From Nitrospirota bacterium (lineage in GTDB: Bacteria; Nitrospirota; Thermodesulfovibrionia; Thermodesulfovibrionales; Dissulfurispiraceae): DNA of 64,000 bases. Shown here one piece after another: positions 6,475-16,279 of the stretch. A program made the position numbers and the translations under genes. The notes below the pieces were generated by a model that saw nothing but the letters and a program-made list of their open reading frames with translations, ran no database searches and was not told where the DNA came from. The stretch is from contig JBFMHE010000009.1 of NCBI GenBank assembly GCA_040752355.1, positions 62,001 through 126,000 of the forward strand, given 5' to 3'. Position 1 is the stretch's first letter, and every line of letters starts with the position of its first letter.

Positions 6475-7929
6475 TTATGTCGGCGACACGGCGATGTAGA
6501 ACTTCCTGCCGTTGCGATTGATGAAGAGGAGGGCCGAATCCTCCGGCTTGATCTTCGAGATCACCCGGTTGAAATCGTTCAGGCCGCCGATGCGCTGCCG
6601 GTCGATCTCCTGTATGATGTCGCCCTTCTTGATACCCGCCTCGTCGGCAGGCGACCCGGGCTCCACCTTGACGATCACCACGCCCTTCTCGTCCTTGTCG
6701 ACGCCGAGCTGCTTGGCGATGGTGCGGTTGAGATCGACCGCGGCGATGCCGGAAAGGGCGTTCTCCTCGCTCTCGTGCCGCTGCGCGGGCTCCGGCGCCG
6801 CTTCGAGGCCGTCGGAAGGGAGCTCGGTGATCGCGACCGGGAGGGTCAGCTCCTTGTCCTTCCGCAGCACCTTCACCGTGATCTGCGACCCGACCTGGCT
6901 CTGGGCGACCATATTCCTGAGCACGCCCACGTCGGTCACCCGCTTGCCGTCGAACTCGAGGATGATATCCCCCCGCTGGATGCCCGCCTTCTGCGCCGGG
7001 CTCCCCTTCGCCACGTCGCTGATGAGCGCGCCCTCGGAGGTCTTCAGCCCGAACTGCTGCGCAAGCTCGGGGGTCAGCTCCTGGATGGTGACCCCGATCC
7101 AGCCTCGCGTGACCTTGCCCTTCTTGATCAGCTGGTCCATGACGAGGCGCACCATGCTGCTGGGGACCGCGAAGCCGATGCCCTGGTAGCCCCCGGTCTT
7201 CGAGAAGATGGCGGTATTGATGCCGATGAGCTCACCCCTGATATTGACCAGCGGGCCGCCCGAATTGCCGGGGTTGATCGCCGCATCGGTCTGTATGAAG
7301 TTCTCGTAATCGGCAATGCCCACGTCCACCCTGCCTACGGCGCTGATGATGCCCATGGTGACCGTATGGCGCAGGCCGAAGGGGTTGCCTATGGCGAGGA
7401 CGAACTCGCCCACCTGCAGCTTCTCCGAGTCGCCCCAAGGCACTACCGGGAGGTCGCGGGCGTTTATCTTGATGATCGCGATATCCGTCTTCGGGTCCGC
7501 GCCGATGACCTTGGCCCTGAAGCTCCGCTTGTCGAAGAGGATCACCTTTATGTCATCGGACTGCTCGACCACGTGGTTGTTGGTCACGATATACCCGTCG
7601 GAGGAAACGACCACGCCCGAGCCGAGGCTCTGCTCCTTCCACTTCCGGCCGTTGCCCTCGGGGAAGGGGTGGAGGAAGTCGAAGAAATCGTCGAAGGGCG
7701 TCGGCTGCCGCTTCATCGTCTTGACGCTCGATATGTTGACGACCGACGGCGAAACCGCGCGCACGATCTCGGAAAAGGCCCGCGAGCTCTCGACGATCGA
7801 GCCGGGCACCCTCGGGGCAAAAGGCATGTAACTCGGCGTGACGGTCCTGCTCAGGAGGTAATAGGTCAACCCGCCGAGCAGAAAGCCGAGCAGCAGGAGG
7901 ATCGGTATCCAGGCATAACGTCTTTTCAT
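6475..7929 (-). CDS. HtrA/DegP-type serine protease with two PDZ domains
   Basis: This 484-residue periplasmic protease-chaperone is anchored by an N-terminal hydrophobic segment (residues 8-25). The catalytic triad is His119 (VTNNHVVEQ), Asp149 (KTDIAIIKI) and Ser223 (NPGNSGGPL). Two PDZ domains follow, recognised by GWIGVTIQEL and KAGIQRGDIILEFDGKRV, then by EAGIKKGDIIQEIDRQ. HtrA degrades or refolds misfolded envelope proteins. It starts six bases after selB ends. No sigma-E-like promoter could be picked out. The assignment to the DegP/DegQ group is secure; the exact paralogue is not. Confidence 0.93.
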   Translation of the reverse strand: MKRRYAWIPILLLLGFLLGGLTYYLLSRTVTPSYMPFAPRVPGSIVESSRAFSEIVRAVSPSVVNISSVKTMKRQPTPFDDFFDFLHPFPEGNGRKWKEQSLGSGVVVSSDGYIVTNNHVVEQSDDIKVILFDKRSFRAKVIGADPKTDIAIIKINARDLPVVPWGDSEKLQVGEFVLAIGNPFGLRHTVTMGIISAVGRVDVGIADYENFIQTDAAINPGNSGGPLVNIRGELIGINTAIFSKTGGYQGIGFAVPSSMVRLVMDQLIKKGKVTRGWIGVTIQELTPELAQQFGLKTSEGALISDVAKGSPAQKAGIQRGDIILEFDGKRVTDVGVLRNMVAQSQVGSQITVKVLRKDKELTLPVAITELPSDGLEAAPEPAQRHESEENALSGIAAVDLNRTIAKQLGVDKDEKGVVIVKVEPGSPADEAGIKKGDIIQEIDRQRIGGLNDFNRVISKIKPEDSALLFINRNGRKFYIAVSPT

Positions 7930-7935
7930 AATTTT

Positions 7936-9879
7936 TTATTTTACCATGAATTTGCGCACGTCACCTACGCGGAGCGTGATCCGGTGGGCGTCGATATACT
8001 CGAGGAGCGGCACCGCGTACTTCCGGGAGGTGTTGAGGATGTCCCTGAACTCCGACACCGTCATCTCGGGCTTTTTTGCGAAGAAGCCCTTCAGCCGGGC
8101 GATCATCGTATCGTACTGTTCGCGGGTGATATACATCGCATCGTTGATGCGGACCAGTGCCCCTTCCTTGGTAAGGAGCTTCAGCATATCGCCGAGCTCC
8201 TTGTCGCCGAGGGAGAGCTGCTGGGCGAGCTCGGCCTTGAACGGGGGCTGAAAGCCCTCCTTGCCGAGCAGCGCCATGAGCCTGCTCTTTACGCCCTCGT
8301 CCGTGCTCGTGAGCGCGACCCTGAACTCTTTCAGCCGCACCGTATCCTTCTCGACCACAGCATCCTTCACCAGCTCGACAAGGCTGTTGAATACCTTCTC
8401 TGCATCCTTCTGGTAGATCCTGACGCGCGCCCGGAGCTCTTCCTTAGGCATGCCCTGCCTGAGGGGGTTCTCTTTGTGGAACTGCCGCAGCTCTGCCACG
8501 ACCGCCTCCCTGAACGCATCGAAGGCGATCCTGTGGAGCAGCACCTCATGCACGCCGATCACCGCTCCCTCTTTGACCAGCTGGGCTATCGCGGCCCTGA
8601 TGTCGGGGATATTGCCCAGGACCCAGCCCTCGATCTCTGCGGTGCGGCAGCCGTTGAAATGCGCCCGCTTCACCTTGGTCTCTATCTTCTCCTTCAGGGA
8701 GCCCTCTTTGAAGACGACGAGGTCTTCGATCCCGCTCTTCCTTTTCCGCCTGATCGGGTAGGGATCGAGCACCGACCCGCCGCCGATCGTCTCGAGGGGG
8801 GAGAACCTCCTGACGATATACCGGTCCCCTGAGAGGACGACGACCGGGTCTTCGAGCCTGAACTGGCAGAAGCACGACTCGCCCGCGGCCACCTCGCTCC
8901 TGTCGTAGAGGATCACCCGGGCGATGGTCTCGGCAGTGCCGGAATAGAAGTGGACACGGTCCCTGCTCTTGATGACCGGCGCGTCTTTCAGCATCTCGAG
9001 CTCGGCGTCGAGCACGGCGGTCGGCGCGATCTTGTCGGAATCGACCACCACATCGCCGCGCTTGAGCAGCTCCTTGTCCACGCCCTGGAGATTGATCCCG
9101 ATCCGCTGGCCTGCATACGCTTTTTGCGCGCTCCTGCCGTGGCTCTGGAGCCCCCGCACCTTGGTGGCGATCTTCGAGGGCAGTATCTCCACCGCCGCAT
9201 CCAGGGCTATGGTCCCCGACAGGGCGGTGCCGGTCACCACGGTGCCGAAGCCCTTCAGGGTGAAGACGCGGTCGATCGGGAGCCGGAAGAGCCCCTCGGT
9301 CAATTTCGGGGTGACCTTCCGCGCCACGTCGGCGATCGTCTCCCTCAGCTTCTCGATATTGAGACCCGACTTCGACGAGACCGGGATGACCTCGGCATGC
9401 TCGAGAAAGGTCCCCTTCACAAAAGACCGCACCTCGTCGGTGACGAGCTCCAGCCACTCGGCATCCACAAGATCGGCCTTGGTTACCGCGACGATGCCCG
9501 CCTTGATCTTGAGCAGCTCGCAGATGGCGAGGTGCTCGTGGCTCTGGGGCATGATCCCTTCATCGGCGGCGATGACCATCACGACGATATCGATACCGCC
9601 GGCCCCTGCCAGCATGTTCTTGATGAGCCGCTCGTGTCCCGGCACATCGACGATGCCGACATTGAGCCCGTCCGGATAGGAGAGATTGGCGAAACCGAGG
9701 TCGATGGTGATGCCCCGCTCCTTCTCCTCTTTCAGGCGGTCGGGGTCGACGCCGGTCAGGGCCTTGACCAGCGAGCTCTTGCCGTGGTCGATATGCCCGG
9801 CAGTGCCGAGAATGATGCTCTTGAAACTGCCGTGATCAGCGACGCGTGATCCGTGAGGGGAGAGAGACTCGATACTCAT
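7936..9879 (-). CDS. selB: Selenocysteine-specific elongation factor SelB
   Basis: SelB carries Sec-tRNA to UGA codons marked by a SECIS hairpin. The G1 motif is [19 protein letters not shown], the switch region RGITIDLGF, then [13 protein letters not shown] and VTKADL. EF-Tu-like domains 2 and 3 and four winged-helix repeats complete the 647 residues; the C-terminal repeats bind SECIS RNA. Its presence implies the organism makes selenoproteins, although selA, selC and selD are not here. The first 18 residues ([18 protein letters not shown]) are not SelB-like. They are encoded by a GCGTGATCCGTGA repeat tract, and conserved sequence begins at [11 protein letters not shown] without an in-frame ATG of its own. 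Confidence 0.93.
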   Translation of the reverse strand: MSIESLSPHGSRVADHGSFKSIILGTAGHIDHGKSSLVKALTGVDPDRLKEEKERGITIDLGFANLSYPDGLNVGIVDVPGHERLIKNMLAGAGGIDIVVMVIAADEGIMPQSHEHLAICELLKIKAGIVAVTKADLVDAEWLELVTDEVRSFVKGTFLEHAEVIPVSSKSGLNIEKLRETIADVARKVTPKLTEGLFRLPIDRVFTLKGFGTVVTGTALSGTIALDAAVEILPSKIATKVRGLQSHGRSAQKAYAGQRIGINLQGVDKELLKRGDVVVDSDKIAPTAVLDAELEMLKDAPVIKSRDRVHFYSGTAETIARVILYDRSEVAAGESCFCQFRLEDPVVVLSGDRYIVRRFSPLETIGGGSVLDPYPIRRKRKSGIEDLVVFKEGSLKEKIETKVKRAHFNGCRTAEIEGWVLGNIPDIRAAIAQLVKEGAVIGVHEVLLHRIAFDAFREAVVAELRQFHKENPLRQGMPKEELRARVRIYQKDAEKVFNSLVELVKDAVVEKDTVRLKEFRVALTSTDEGVKSRLMALLGKEGFQPPFKAELAQQLSLGDKELGDMLKLLTKEGALVRINDAMYITREQYDTMIARLKGFFAKKPEMTVSEFRDILNTSRKYAVPLLEYIDAHRITLRVGDVRKFMVK

Positions 9880-9905
9880 TACGCATCACCCGTTACGCAT
9901 CACGA
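9836..9905. repeat. GCGTGATCCGTGA / TTACGCATCACG repeat tract at the selB-hisH junction
   Basis: Units of the same family as those ahead of the cassette terminators (GCGTGATGCGTGA) occur here in both orientations. They cover the first codons of selB and the last of hisH. The repeat has supplied the selB start codon. Confidence 0.65.
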
Positions 9906-10533
9906 ATTTATCGAACCCTTCCAGGATCTTCAAGCCCCTATCCTGGCTCTTTTCGGGATGGAATTGAGTGGCGCAGATATTGTCTTTCCATACCATGGAC
10001 ACAAAATCGACGCCGTAGCCGGTCCGCGCCGCGACCACCGCTTCCTGCTCGGGGACCACATAGTAGGAATGGACGAAATAAAAATAAGAGCGGTCCGGAA
10101 TCTCCTCGAAAAGAGGCGGCGTCCTGACCAGCCTCACCGTATTCCATCCCATGTGGGGAATCTTGAGTTGCTGACTGCTGACTGCTGACTGCTGATTGCC
10201 GTCGAACTTGAATTTGACTACCTTCCCCTTGAGCACATTCATCCCCCTGCAGAGCCCGAACTCTTCGGACTCGGTGAAGAGGATCTGCAGGCCGAGACAG
10301 ATGCCGAGATAGGGCTTGCCCTTCTCGATCTCCTTGACAATCACGTCGAGAAGGCTCAGCTTGTCGAGGTTGCCCATGCAGTCCTTGAAGGCCCCCACGC
10401 CGGGGAGCACGATGCCCTTCGCATCGGCAATGACCTTGGGATCGGCGGTGACCCTGACATCGGCGCCCGCCTTGAGAAACCCCTTCTCGACGCTCCGTAT
10501 GTTGCCCATCCCGTAATCGACTATCGCAATCAT
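9886..10533 (-). CDS. hisH: Imidazole glycerol phosphate synthase, glutaminase subunit
   Basis: HisH hydrolyses glutamine and passes ammonia to HisF in histidine synthesis. The nucleophile is Cys79 in YLGICLGLQ, with His192 and Glu194 in QFHPEKS completing the triad. DYGMGNIRSV is the usual start and LPGVGAFKDCM the oxyanion-side block. Residues 112-124 (GNQQSAVSSQQL) are an insertion absent from typical HisH. They are encoded by four TGCTGAC heptamers and fall in a surface region between KVVKFKF and KIPHMGWN. hisF and hisA are not adjacent, which is unusual. Length without the insertion is normal. Confidence 0.93.
   Translation of the reverse strand: MIAIVDYGMGNIRSVEKGFLKAGADVRVTADPKVIADAKGIVLPGVGAFKDCMGNLDKLSLLDVIVKEIEKGKPYLGICLGLQILFTESEEFGLCRGMNVLKGKVVKFKFDGNQQSAVSSQQLKIPHMGWNTVRLVRTPPLFEEIPDRSYFYFVHSYYVVPEQEAVVAARTGYGVDFVSMVWKDNICATQFHPEKSQDRGLKILEGFDKFVMRNG
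10168..10200. repeat. TGCTGAC heptamer array inside hisH
   Basis: Four to five consecutive 7-base units, TGCTGAC/TGCTGATT, lie inside the hisH reading frame. Seven-base units change frame each time, but the total keeps the gene open. The same units occur in murJ, at the start of the PhnD-like gene, and around hisH and comEC. Confidence 0.8.
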
Positions 10534-10553
10534 GATTTTCTCCGCAAAAAAAG

Positions 10554-10660
10554 CTCTCAGCTATCAGCAAAGGACAAGGGAAAAGCCTCTGTAGTATAGC
10601 CGTTACAAAAGCTGATGGCTAAGACCTGACAGCTGACGGCTGAGAGCTGATTACTGATTG
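10554..10660. repeat. AGCTGACAGCTGAT-type repeat tract between comEC and hisH
   Basis: Degenerate AGCTGA/CAGCTATC units occur at both edges of the hisH-comEC gap, forming several small inverted repeats. No clear promoter or terminator stands out, so the hisH promoter is not identified. Confidence 0.55.
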
Positions 10661-10666
10661 ATTATT

Positions 10667-13138
10667 TTACCATACGAGAAAAAGATTTTTAAAATTAACG
10701 ACTTCATCATGCAGGGTCGAGGCCTCCCGGAGCAGCAGATCCCGCGCCCGTTTGATCGCGATACCGCTGTCCGGCCTCTCGCAGACCGCCACCGCGCCGT
10801 CCCTGTCGGTCCTGAGGACCTCCGCGCCAACCAGCAGCGACGTGACCGCCTCGTGCGGATGGCCGTACCGGTTATTGCGGCCCACGCTGAATACCGCCAC
10901 CTCGGGGGCGGCGTGCCGGAAGAACGCCGCCGATGCGGACGACCTGCTGCCGTGGTGCGGCGCCTTCAGGACGGTGCTCTTCAGATGCGCGCCGAGATGA
11001 GCGATATTTTCGAGCCCCTCCTTTTCGAGATCGCCGGCGAAGAGGAATGAGACCGTTCGCCCCTGGAGCCTGAAGGCCAGGGAGGCGTTGTTATCCTCGG
11101 AGCGAGGGGGGCCGGCGGAATAGAATTCCGGGTACGGGTGGAGGATATCTATTACATACCCCTTTCCCCGTACTGCATCCCCTCTCGAAAGGCCCCGATG
11201 CGCTATCGTATCCGGATGCCCCTCCGGCCACCCGGAGTAATACAGGCGGCCGTTATCCCACAGCTCCTTCACGGCAACGTCATCGATGAGCGCATCCAGA
11301 CCGCCCGCATGGTCGGACTGGCCGTGCGAGAGGATGAGCGCATCGATCGTCGTTATTCCTCTCGACCGGAGGAATGCGGAGACGGGGAACCCATTGCTCC
11401 CGGTATCGATCACCAGCACCTTGCCGTCGGGCAGCTCGGCCACTGCTGCGTCGCCCTGCCCTACATCGAGGAAGGTGACGCAGAGCTGTCCCGGAGCAGC
11501 GGCCGTAATGACGACATAGATCGCGAAAGGAACGACCCCGAGGGCGAGGAGCGCCCAGTGCCGCCGTGCAGTCCACCCGGCCTGTTCCCGTTTTCCGCTG
11601 CGATACGCACCGGCCGCCATAAAGATGAAGATGAGGAGAGCGCCGTAAAAAGATACGAGCAGCGCCGGAGGGAATGCCGGGACAGAGAGGGAGGCGCCGG
11701 GGAGCCGGGCAGCGCGCTCGACCAGGGAGAGCACCGATGCCGTAAGCATGTCGATAAGCGACGAGAAAGGGAACCGGTCGAAGAGGAGGAAGACAAACGA
11801 TGAGAGCAATGCCGTCGGGAGGAGGATCGCCCCGATGAGCGGCGTAATGAGCAGATTGGTTACCGGAGCGATGAGAGAGACGTAATGGAACGAATACGCC
11901 ACCAGCGGCGCGGTGCCGAGTGCGGCGGCAGAGGAGATGAGCGCGGACGAGACGGCAAACCGCCGCAGTGAGGCAGCCGCTTTTCGGGGCATGCTCTCCC
12001 GGACAAACGCTCCGTCGCGGGGAGCCCCGCCTTCAGGGGCGCTGCGCCGGAGCTCCACCGCGATGCCGATACACAGCACCGCGATAAAGGAGAGCTGAAA
12101 CGACAGATCGCCCAGCCCGGCAGGGTGCAGCAGGAGGATCACCGCAGCCGCGCAGAGCAGGGTAACGAGCCAGAGCCCGCGGCGTTGTATGAGGAGGGCG
12201 AAGAGAAAGACCAGGATCATGATGAACGCCCGGAGGGCAGGAATGCCCCCCGAAGAGATGCCGAGATACACGATGATAAACGGAAGAGAGCAGGCTGCCG
12301 CGATCTGGGACGGCGTCGCATACCGCGTCACCCGGACGAGCATCCGGTAAGGCAGATACCTAAAAAGAGCCCTGAAGACCGCGAAGACGACGATGAAGAG
12401 CAGCCCGAAATGAGTGCCCGATATACTCAGGATGTGGGCGAGCCCCGTAGCGTTGAAGGCGTCGCGCACCTCCCTGGTCAGGAGCGCGCGGTCCCCGATG
12501 AGGATCGAGAGGAGAAACGACGCCGACTGCTCCGAAAAATCGCTTTTGATGCCATTGCGCAGCCGCATCCGTGCCGTCCCGAAAAGCCCTCCCGGCGCAC
12601 CCTTCTCCTTTTCCACCGAAACGGCATAGGCACGGGGGAAAGCGAGCCCGCCCGTCCGGCTCATGCCCGGGTTCAGCAGGGGCCCGGTCCCGGAGAGGGT
12701 AGCGGTAATGGCGTAGGGCTCGTCGGGCGAGAGTGCCGTACCGGTGATGAGGCGCACCTCTCTCAAGGATACCGGCGCGCCGCTGCCGTCAACCGCCCGG
12801 TCGAGATCGACCGTCTGCACGAATTGAAGGGGTCGCGTCCGGAGCGGCGCCGCGCTCTCTCTCGCGACGCCGCTCGCGGTGATCGTGCGCTTCCCGTCGG
12901 CAGCAGCCGTTGCCGCGTGGTGAGCCCGCGCATGGAAAAAGCCGGAAGCGGCGAGAGCGGCGAGCGCGCAACAAAAGAGCAGCATCCTGCTGCGGCCAGC
13001 TCCCTCACCGGTACCGGACCGGCGCCTTGTTGCAGCGAAGATGAAGAGAAGCGCGGCGAGGACGGATGAAGAGAACGGAAAAAAACGGGATGCATGATAC
13101 CACGCGACCCCGACGATGAACGCACCGAAATAGCTCAT
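10667..13138 (-). CDS. comEC: ComEC/Rec2 family DNA-uptake channel protein
   Basis: This 823-residue inner-membrane protein is predicted to carry single-stranded DNA across the membrane during natural transformation. An N-terminal part with hydrophobic helices and an OB-like region precedes the Competence domain, marked by LAHILSISGTHFGLLF and PALRAFIMI. The C-terminal MBL-fold domain has FLDVGQGDAAV, LILSHGQSDHAGGL and LKAPHHGSRSS. In the metal motif the usual HxDxDH reads HGQSDH, keeping His, Asp and His but not the first Asp. The start ATGAGCTAT lies inside an AGCTATGAGCT repeat. No other competence genes are in the window. Confidence 0.92.
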   Translation of the reverse strand: MSYFGAFIVGVAWYHASRFFPFSSSVLAALLFIFAATRRRSGTGEGAGRSRMLLFCCALAALAASGFFHARAHHAATAAADGKRTITASGVARESAAPLRTRPLQFVQTVDLDRAVDGSGAPVSLREVRLITGTALSPDEPYAITATLSGTGPLLNPGMSRTGGLAFPRAYAVSVEKEKGAPGGLFGTARMRLRNGIKSDFSEQSASFLLSILIGDRALLTREVRDAFNATGLAHILSISGTHFGLLFIVVFAVFRALFRYLPYRMLVRVTRYATPSQIAAACSLPFIIVYLGISSGGIPALRAFIMILVFLFALLIQRRGLWLVTLLCAAAVILLLHPAGLGDLSFQLSFIAVLCIGIAVELRRSAPEGGAPRDGAFVRESMPRKAAASLRRFAVSSALISSAAALGTAPLVAYSFHYVSLIAPVTNLLITPLIGAILLPTALLSSFVFLLFDRFPFSSLIDMLTASVLSLVERAARLPGASLSVPAFPPALLVSFYGALLIFIFMAAGAYRSGKREQAGWTARRHWALLALGVVPFAIYVVITAAAPGQLCVTFLDVGQGDAAVAELPDGKVLVIDTGSNGFPVSAFLRSRGITTIDALILSHGQSDHAGGLDALIDDVAVKELWDNGRLYYSGWPEGHPDTIAHRGLSRGDAVRGKGYVIDILHPYPEFYSAGPPRSEDNNASLAFRLQGRTVSFLFAGDLEKEGLENIAHLGAHLKSTVLKAPHHGSRSSASAAFFRHAAPEVAVFSVGRNNRYGHPHEAVTSLLVGAEVLRTDRDGAVAVCERPDSGIAIKRARDLLLREASTLHDEVVNFKNLFLVW

Positions 13139-13163
13139 AGCTCACAGCTCATGAGCAGCTGAA

Positions 13164-13303
13164 GAGGGGGGAGGATAGGGTGCTTCCGTCTCATTCTCGG
13201 ACGGCATCCGAGCCGTCCTCCGAGGCTACGTCAGCCCGCTCCGCCCTCCATGGCTCCGCATGGGGGCTGCCAAAGCCGCTCCAGCACCCTATCCTCCCCC
13301 CTC
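13164..13303 (-). repeat. Large hairpin element, copy 1
   Basis: Perfect 21-base inverted arms (13164-13184 and 13283-13303) enclose a core shared with copies at 19842-19992 and 28743-28880. In the minus orientation the core begins GGAGCGG, contains a CAGCCC/GGGCTG hairpin around a CCATGGAGGG loop and a GGACGGC/GCCGTCC hairpin, and ends GAGAATGAGACGGA. It lies between glmM and comEC, embedded in AGCTATCAGCT repeats. It may be an RNA structure, a palindromic mobile element, or both. No coding capacity was seen. Confidence 0.75.
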
Positions 13304-13335
13304 CCGCTCCCTGTATGAGCTATCCTGGACAGCTA

Positions 13336-14688
13336 TCAGCTATGACCCAGTTTCTTCTGAATGACTGCGGCTACGTCCCCGGCCACGCGCTGTGCGAGGT
13401 CGTCGCTCTCGGCCTCCACCATGACCCTGATCTTCGGCTCGGTACCGGAAGGCCGCACCAGTATGCGGCCCTTGTCGCCGAGGGCCGCCGTCGCCTCATC
13501 GATCGCCTTCACGGCTTCGGGGATCTTCTTGATGTCCTTTTTCTCGGCTACGGGAATGTTGAGGAGCACCTGCGGGAAGAGCTCGATATCGCGGGTCATC
13601 TCGGAAAAGAGCTTGTTCCTCTTGCGCATGAGGTAGAGCATCTGGAGCGCCGTGACCGGCCCATCCCCGGTGGTGTTGCAGTCGAACGAGATGATATGCC
13701 CCGACTGCTCCCCGCCGAGATTGTAGCCGCCGCGCAGCATCTCTTCGACGACATAGCGGTCGCCCACCTTGGCCCGTATCAGCTTTATATCCAGCCGCTC
13801 GAGGTACTTCTCGAGACCGAGATTGCTCATGACCGTTGCAACGACCGTATCGCCTTTGAGCCCGCCCTCTTTCTTGAGCTCCGCCGCCCATGCGCCGAGG
13901 ATCAGATCGCCGTCGGCGACCGCTCCCTTGTCATCGACGAGGAGGGTCCGGTCGGCATCGCCGTCGTGGGCAACGCCGAGGTGAGCGCCGTGCTCCCTGA
14001 CCTCCTGGGCGATGCAGTCGAGATGCAGCGAGCCGCAATTGTCGTTGATGTTGATACCGTTCGGTTTGTCGTTTATGGAGAGCACCTCGGCGCCGAGCTC
14101 GCGCAGCACCCAGGGCGTGACCTTGTAGGCTGCGCCGTTGGCGCAATCGACGACGACCTTGAGGCCCTCGAGGTTGGCTCCCCGCGGGATCGTCGATTTT
14201 ATGTATTCGATGTATCTTCCGGCGGCGTCGTCGAGACGGTACGCCCTGCCGATCCGCTCCCCGGTCAGCCGTTTCCCCGGAAAGCTCTCGTCGGCAGCCA
14301 GCCGCTCTATCTCCGCCTCGATCTCGTCGGAGAGCTTGAAGCCGCTCGAGGAGAAGATCTTGATCCCGTTGTCCTCGAACGGGTTATGAGAGGCGGAGAT
14401 GACGATGCCGGCGTCGAGCCGCAGCGCCCGGGTGAGATAGGCGACCCCCGGGGTCGGGATGGGACCGACGAGGGTCACATCCATGCCCCCCGAGCAGATG
14501 CCCGAGGTGAGCGCGCTCTCGATCATGTAGCCCGAGAGCCTCGTATCCTTGCCGATCAGCACCATGTGCCGGCCGTGCTCGTTTCTCAAGACGGACGCGA
14601 TAGCCATTCCCACCCGCAAGACCGTCTCGGGGGTCATGGGGAATCTATTCACTCTGCCCCTGATGCCGTCGGTGCCGAACAGTTTCAT
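13336..14688 (-). CDS. glmM: Phosphoglucosamine mutase
   Basis: GlmM converts glucosamine-6-phosphate to glucosamine-1-phosphate for peptidoglycan precursor synthesis. The phosphoserine is Ser100 in VISASHNPFEDNGIKIF. The metal loop is HDGDADRTLLVDD, the sugar-binding loop is GEQSGHI, and the phosphate-binding loop near the C-terminus is VRPSGTEPKIRVM. The 450-residue length is normal. It overlaps the YbbR-domain gene by four bases (ATGA). The order cdaA-cdaR-glmM is widely conserved and links c-di-AMP to wall synthesis. In other bacteria CdaR and GlmM modulate CdaA, and the same is likely here. Confidence 0.95.
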   Translation of the reverse strand: MKLFGTDGIRGRVNRFPMTPETVLRVGMAIASVLRNEHGRHMVLIGKDTRLSGYMIESALTSGICSGGMDVTLVGPIPTPGVAYLTRALRLDAGIVISASHNPFEDNGIKIFSSSGFKLSDEIEAEIERLAADESFPGKRLTGERIGRAYRLDDAAGRYIEYIKSTIPRGANLEGLKVVVDCANGAAYKVTPWVLRELGAEVLSINDKPNGININDNCGSLHLDCIAQEVREHGAHLGVAHDGDADRTLLVDDKGAVADGDLILGAWAAELKKEGGLKGDTVVATVMSNLGLEKYLERLDIKLIRAKVGDRYVVEEMLRGGYNLGGEQSGHIISFDCNTTGDGPVTALQMLYLMRKRNKLFSEMTRDIELFPQVLLNIPVAEKKDIKKIPEAVKAIDEATAALGDKGRILVRPSGTEPKIRVMVEAESDDLAQRVAGDVAAVIQKKLGHS

Positions 14689-15332
14689 CGTTCAACCCTC
14701 TTGATCGCGATACTCACCGTTACCTCCGACAGCGCCGTCCGTATGTTCCTGCCGCCCGGATTGAGCTTGATACTCTGGTGGATATCGGAATCGAGGCCGG
14801 TGATATCCACCGGCTCGGTCCTCAGCACGGCGATCCGCGCCAGCTCCGCCTGTGCGCCCGCTACCGCTACCGAAGAGGGTTTCACCTCTACCGAGACCAC
14901 CCGGTAGCCCCGCTCGGGCGTACCGACGAGCGGCACCTTCACGGGCACCACCTTGGTTACCGACTCATCGAGCACCACCCTGACATGCGTCGGCTCGATA
15001 CGCAGGATCTCGACCGTCCGCGGGGTGGCGATGCCGCCTTTATCGAAGTAGTAGGTCGCTTCGCCTTTGCGGGCTGCCGAGAGATCGACCACCACCCCGA
15101 TATCCGCGGGCCGGAGATTCTTCAACAGGCGTTCGTGCCCCCGGAGGTTCAGCACCACGCTCTTGACGCTCTCTTTCTGGAGCTCCAGCCCTTTCGGTAT
15201 GTTCTTGAATACGATCGGCGCCTCGACCGCCATCTCCGACTGGCCCCGGTAGGTCACGAAAAACCACATCGAGATCGCGAGCCCGACGGCGAGCACCTTC
15301 AGACCCGCATTGCTGAACACGATATGCTTCAT
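14685..15332 (-). CDS. cdaR: YbbR-domain protein (CdaR)
   Basis: This 215-residue protein has one N-terminal transmembrane helix (LKVLAVGLAISMWFFVTY) and extracytoplasmic YbbR repeats, recognisable by PIVFKNIPKGLELQ and VPVKVPLVGTPERGY. YbbR proteins encoded next to CdaA regulate the diadenylate cyclase. It sits between cdaA and glmM, 42 bases after cdaA and overlapping glmM. Only about two YbbR repeats fit this length, shorter than the four in Firmicutes CdaR. The name is by context and fold. Confidence 0.85.
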   Translation of the reverse strand: MKHIVFSNAGLKVLAVGLAISMWFFVTYRGQSEMAVEAPIVFKNIPKGLELQKESVKSVVLNLRGHERLLKNLRPADIGVVVDLSAARKGEATYYFDKGGIATPRTVEILRIEPTHVRVVLDESVTKVVPVKVPLVGTPERGYRVVSVEVKPSSVAVAGAQAELARIAVLRTEPVDITGLDSDIHQSIKLNPGGRNIRTALSEVTVSIAIKRVER

Positions 15333-15374
15333 GCGCCGTCTCTCCCGTACTTATCGCACGTTGTCCCGCACATA

Positions 15375-16178
15375 TTATTTATTCGCCAGCGCCTCGGGAC
15401 TCCTCGGCACGGCTTTGCTCTTCTTGGTCGCTGTAAAGAGCTCGGTCAGCATCTCCCGCAGGGTCCCCATATCGACATGGGTGACGAACTTGTCGCTCAT
15501 CGCGACCGAGATCGTTCCGGTCTCCTCGGAGACGACGATCGCCACCGCGTCCGTCTCCTCGGTGATCCCGATGCCGGCGCGATGCCTCGTCCCCAGTGCC
15601 CTGCTCACCTCGGAGCCGAGGGTGATGGGGAGAAAACAGCCTGCGGCGACCACCCTGTTGCCCCGGATGATGATCGCGCCGTCATGGATCGGCGATGTGG
15701 GATGGAAGATGCTCAGCAGCAGTTCCTTCGAAACCTTCGCATCGAGCTGGGTCCCCATCTCGACATAGTCCTTCAGGCTGACCTCGCGCTCGATGACGAT
15801 CAGCGCACCCACCTTGCGGTTCGCCAGGGCGATGGTGCCGCGCACGATCTCCTCGAGCGACTTCAGCTCCTCCGCGACCGTGATATTCTGGAAGAAGGAC
15901 GACTCCCCCATCTGGGCGAGGGCCCTCCTGATCTCGGGCTGAAAGAGGATGATCAGCACGATCACGACCTGCGCCCAGAAGCTCTGGATGATCCAGTCCA
16001 TGGTATAGAGCTGCAGGTACTTGGCGAAGAAAGAGGCGATGAGCAGCACGCCGAGCCCGAGGAGCATCTGGGCGGCCTTTGTTCCTTTCATGATCAGGAG
16101 CAGGCGGTAGATGATGACCGCTACAATGACGATATCGACGAGGTCCTGCCACCTGAGCTGTCCGAACAATTCCAGCAC
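15375..16178 (-). CDS. cdaA: Diadenylate cyclase CdaA
   Basis: This 267-residue enzyme makes cyclic di-AMP from two ATP. Three N-terminal transmembrane helices (about residues 10-80) precede the DisA_N-type catalytic domain. The DGA motif is in SPIHDGAIIIRGNRV and the RHRAG motif in RALGTRHRAGIGI, both intact, followed by IVVSEETGTISVAM. The start is GTG 16178 with GAGGAG five bases before it. It is the first gene of cdaA-cdaR-glmM. c-di-AMP controls potassium and wall homeostasis in other bacteria; targets here are unknown. Confidence 0.93.
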   Translation of the reverse strand: MLELFGQLRWQDLVDIVIVAVIIYRLLLIMKGTKAAQMLLGLGVLLIASFFAKYLQLYTMDWIIQSFWAQVVIVLIILFQPEIRRALAQMGESSFFQNITVAEELKSLEEIVRGTIALANRKVGALIVIEREVSLKDYVEMGTQLDAKVSKELLLSIFHPTSPIHDGAIIIRGNRVVAAGCFLPITLGSEVSRALGTRHRAGIGITEETDAVAIVVSEETGTISVAMSDKFVTHVDMGTLREMLTELFTATKKSKAVPRSPEALANK

Positions 16179-16279
16179 TGCTGCTCCTCACTCATGAAAT
16201 ACGCGGTAAAAACAGCCGGACGCGGCGCACAATCCTTTTCCTCCGGCCTCTCCGGCGACAACAGAATAATTATAGCATA

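Noticed and set aside
6439-8832. Very long plus-strand open frames opposite htrA and selB
   Set aside because: They are antisense to clear genes, follow their codon periodicity in GC-rich sequence, and show no domain-like content.
10168-10200. CRISPR-like array in the heptamer repeat
   Set aside because: Units are 7 bases with no spacers, lie in a reading frame, and no cas genes are present.
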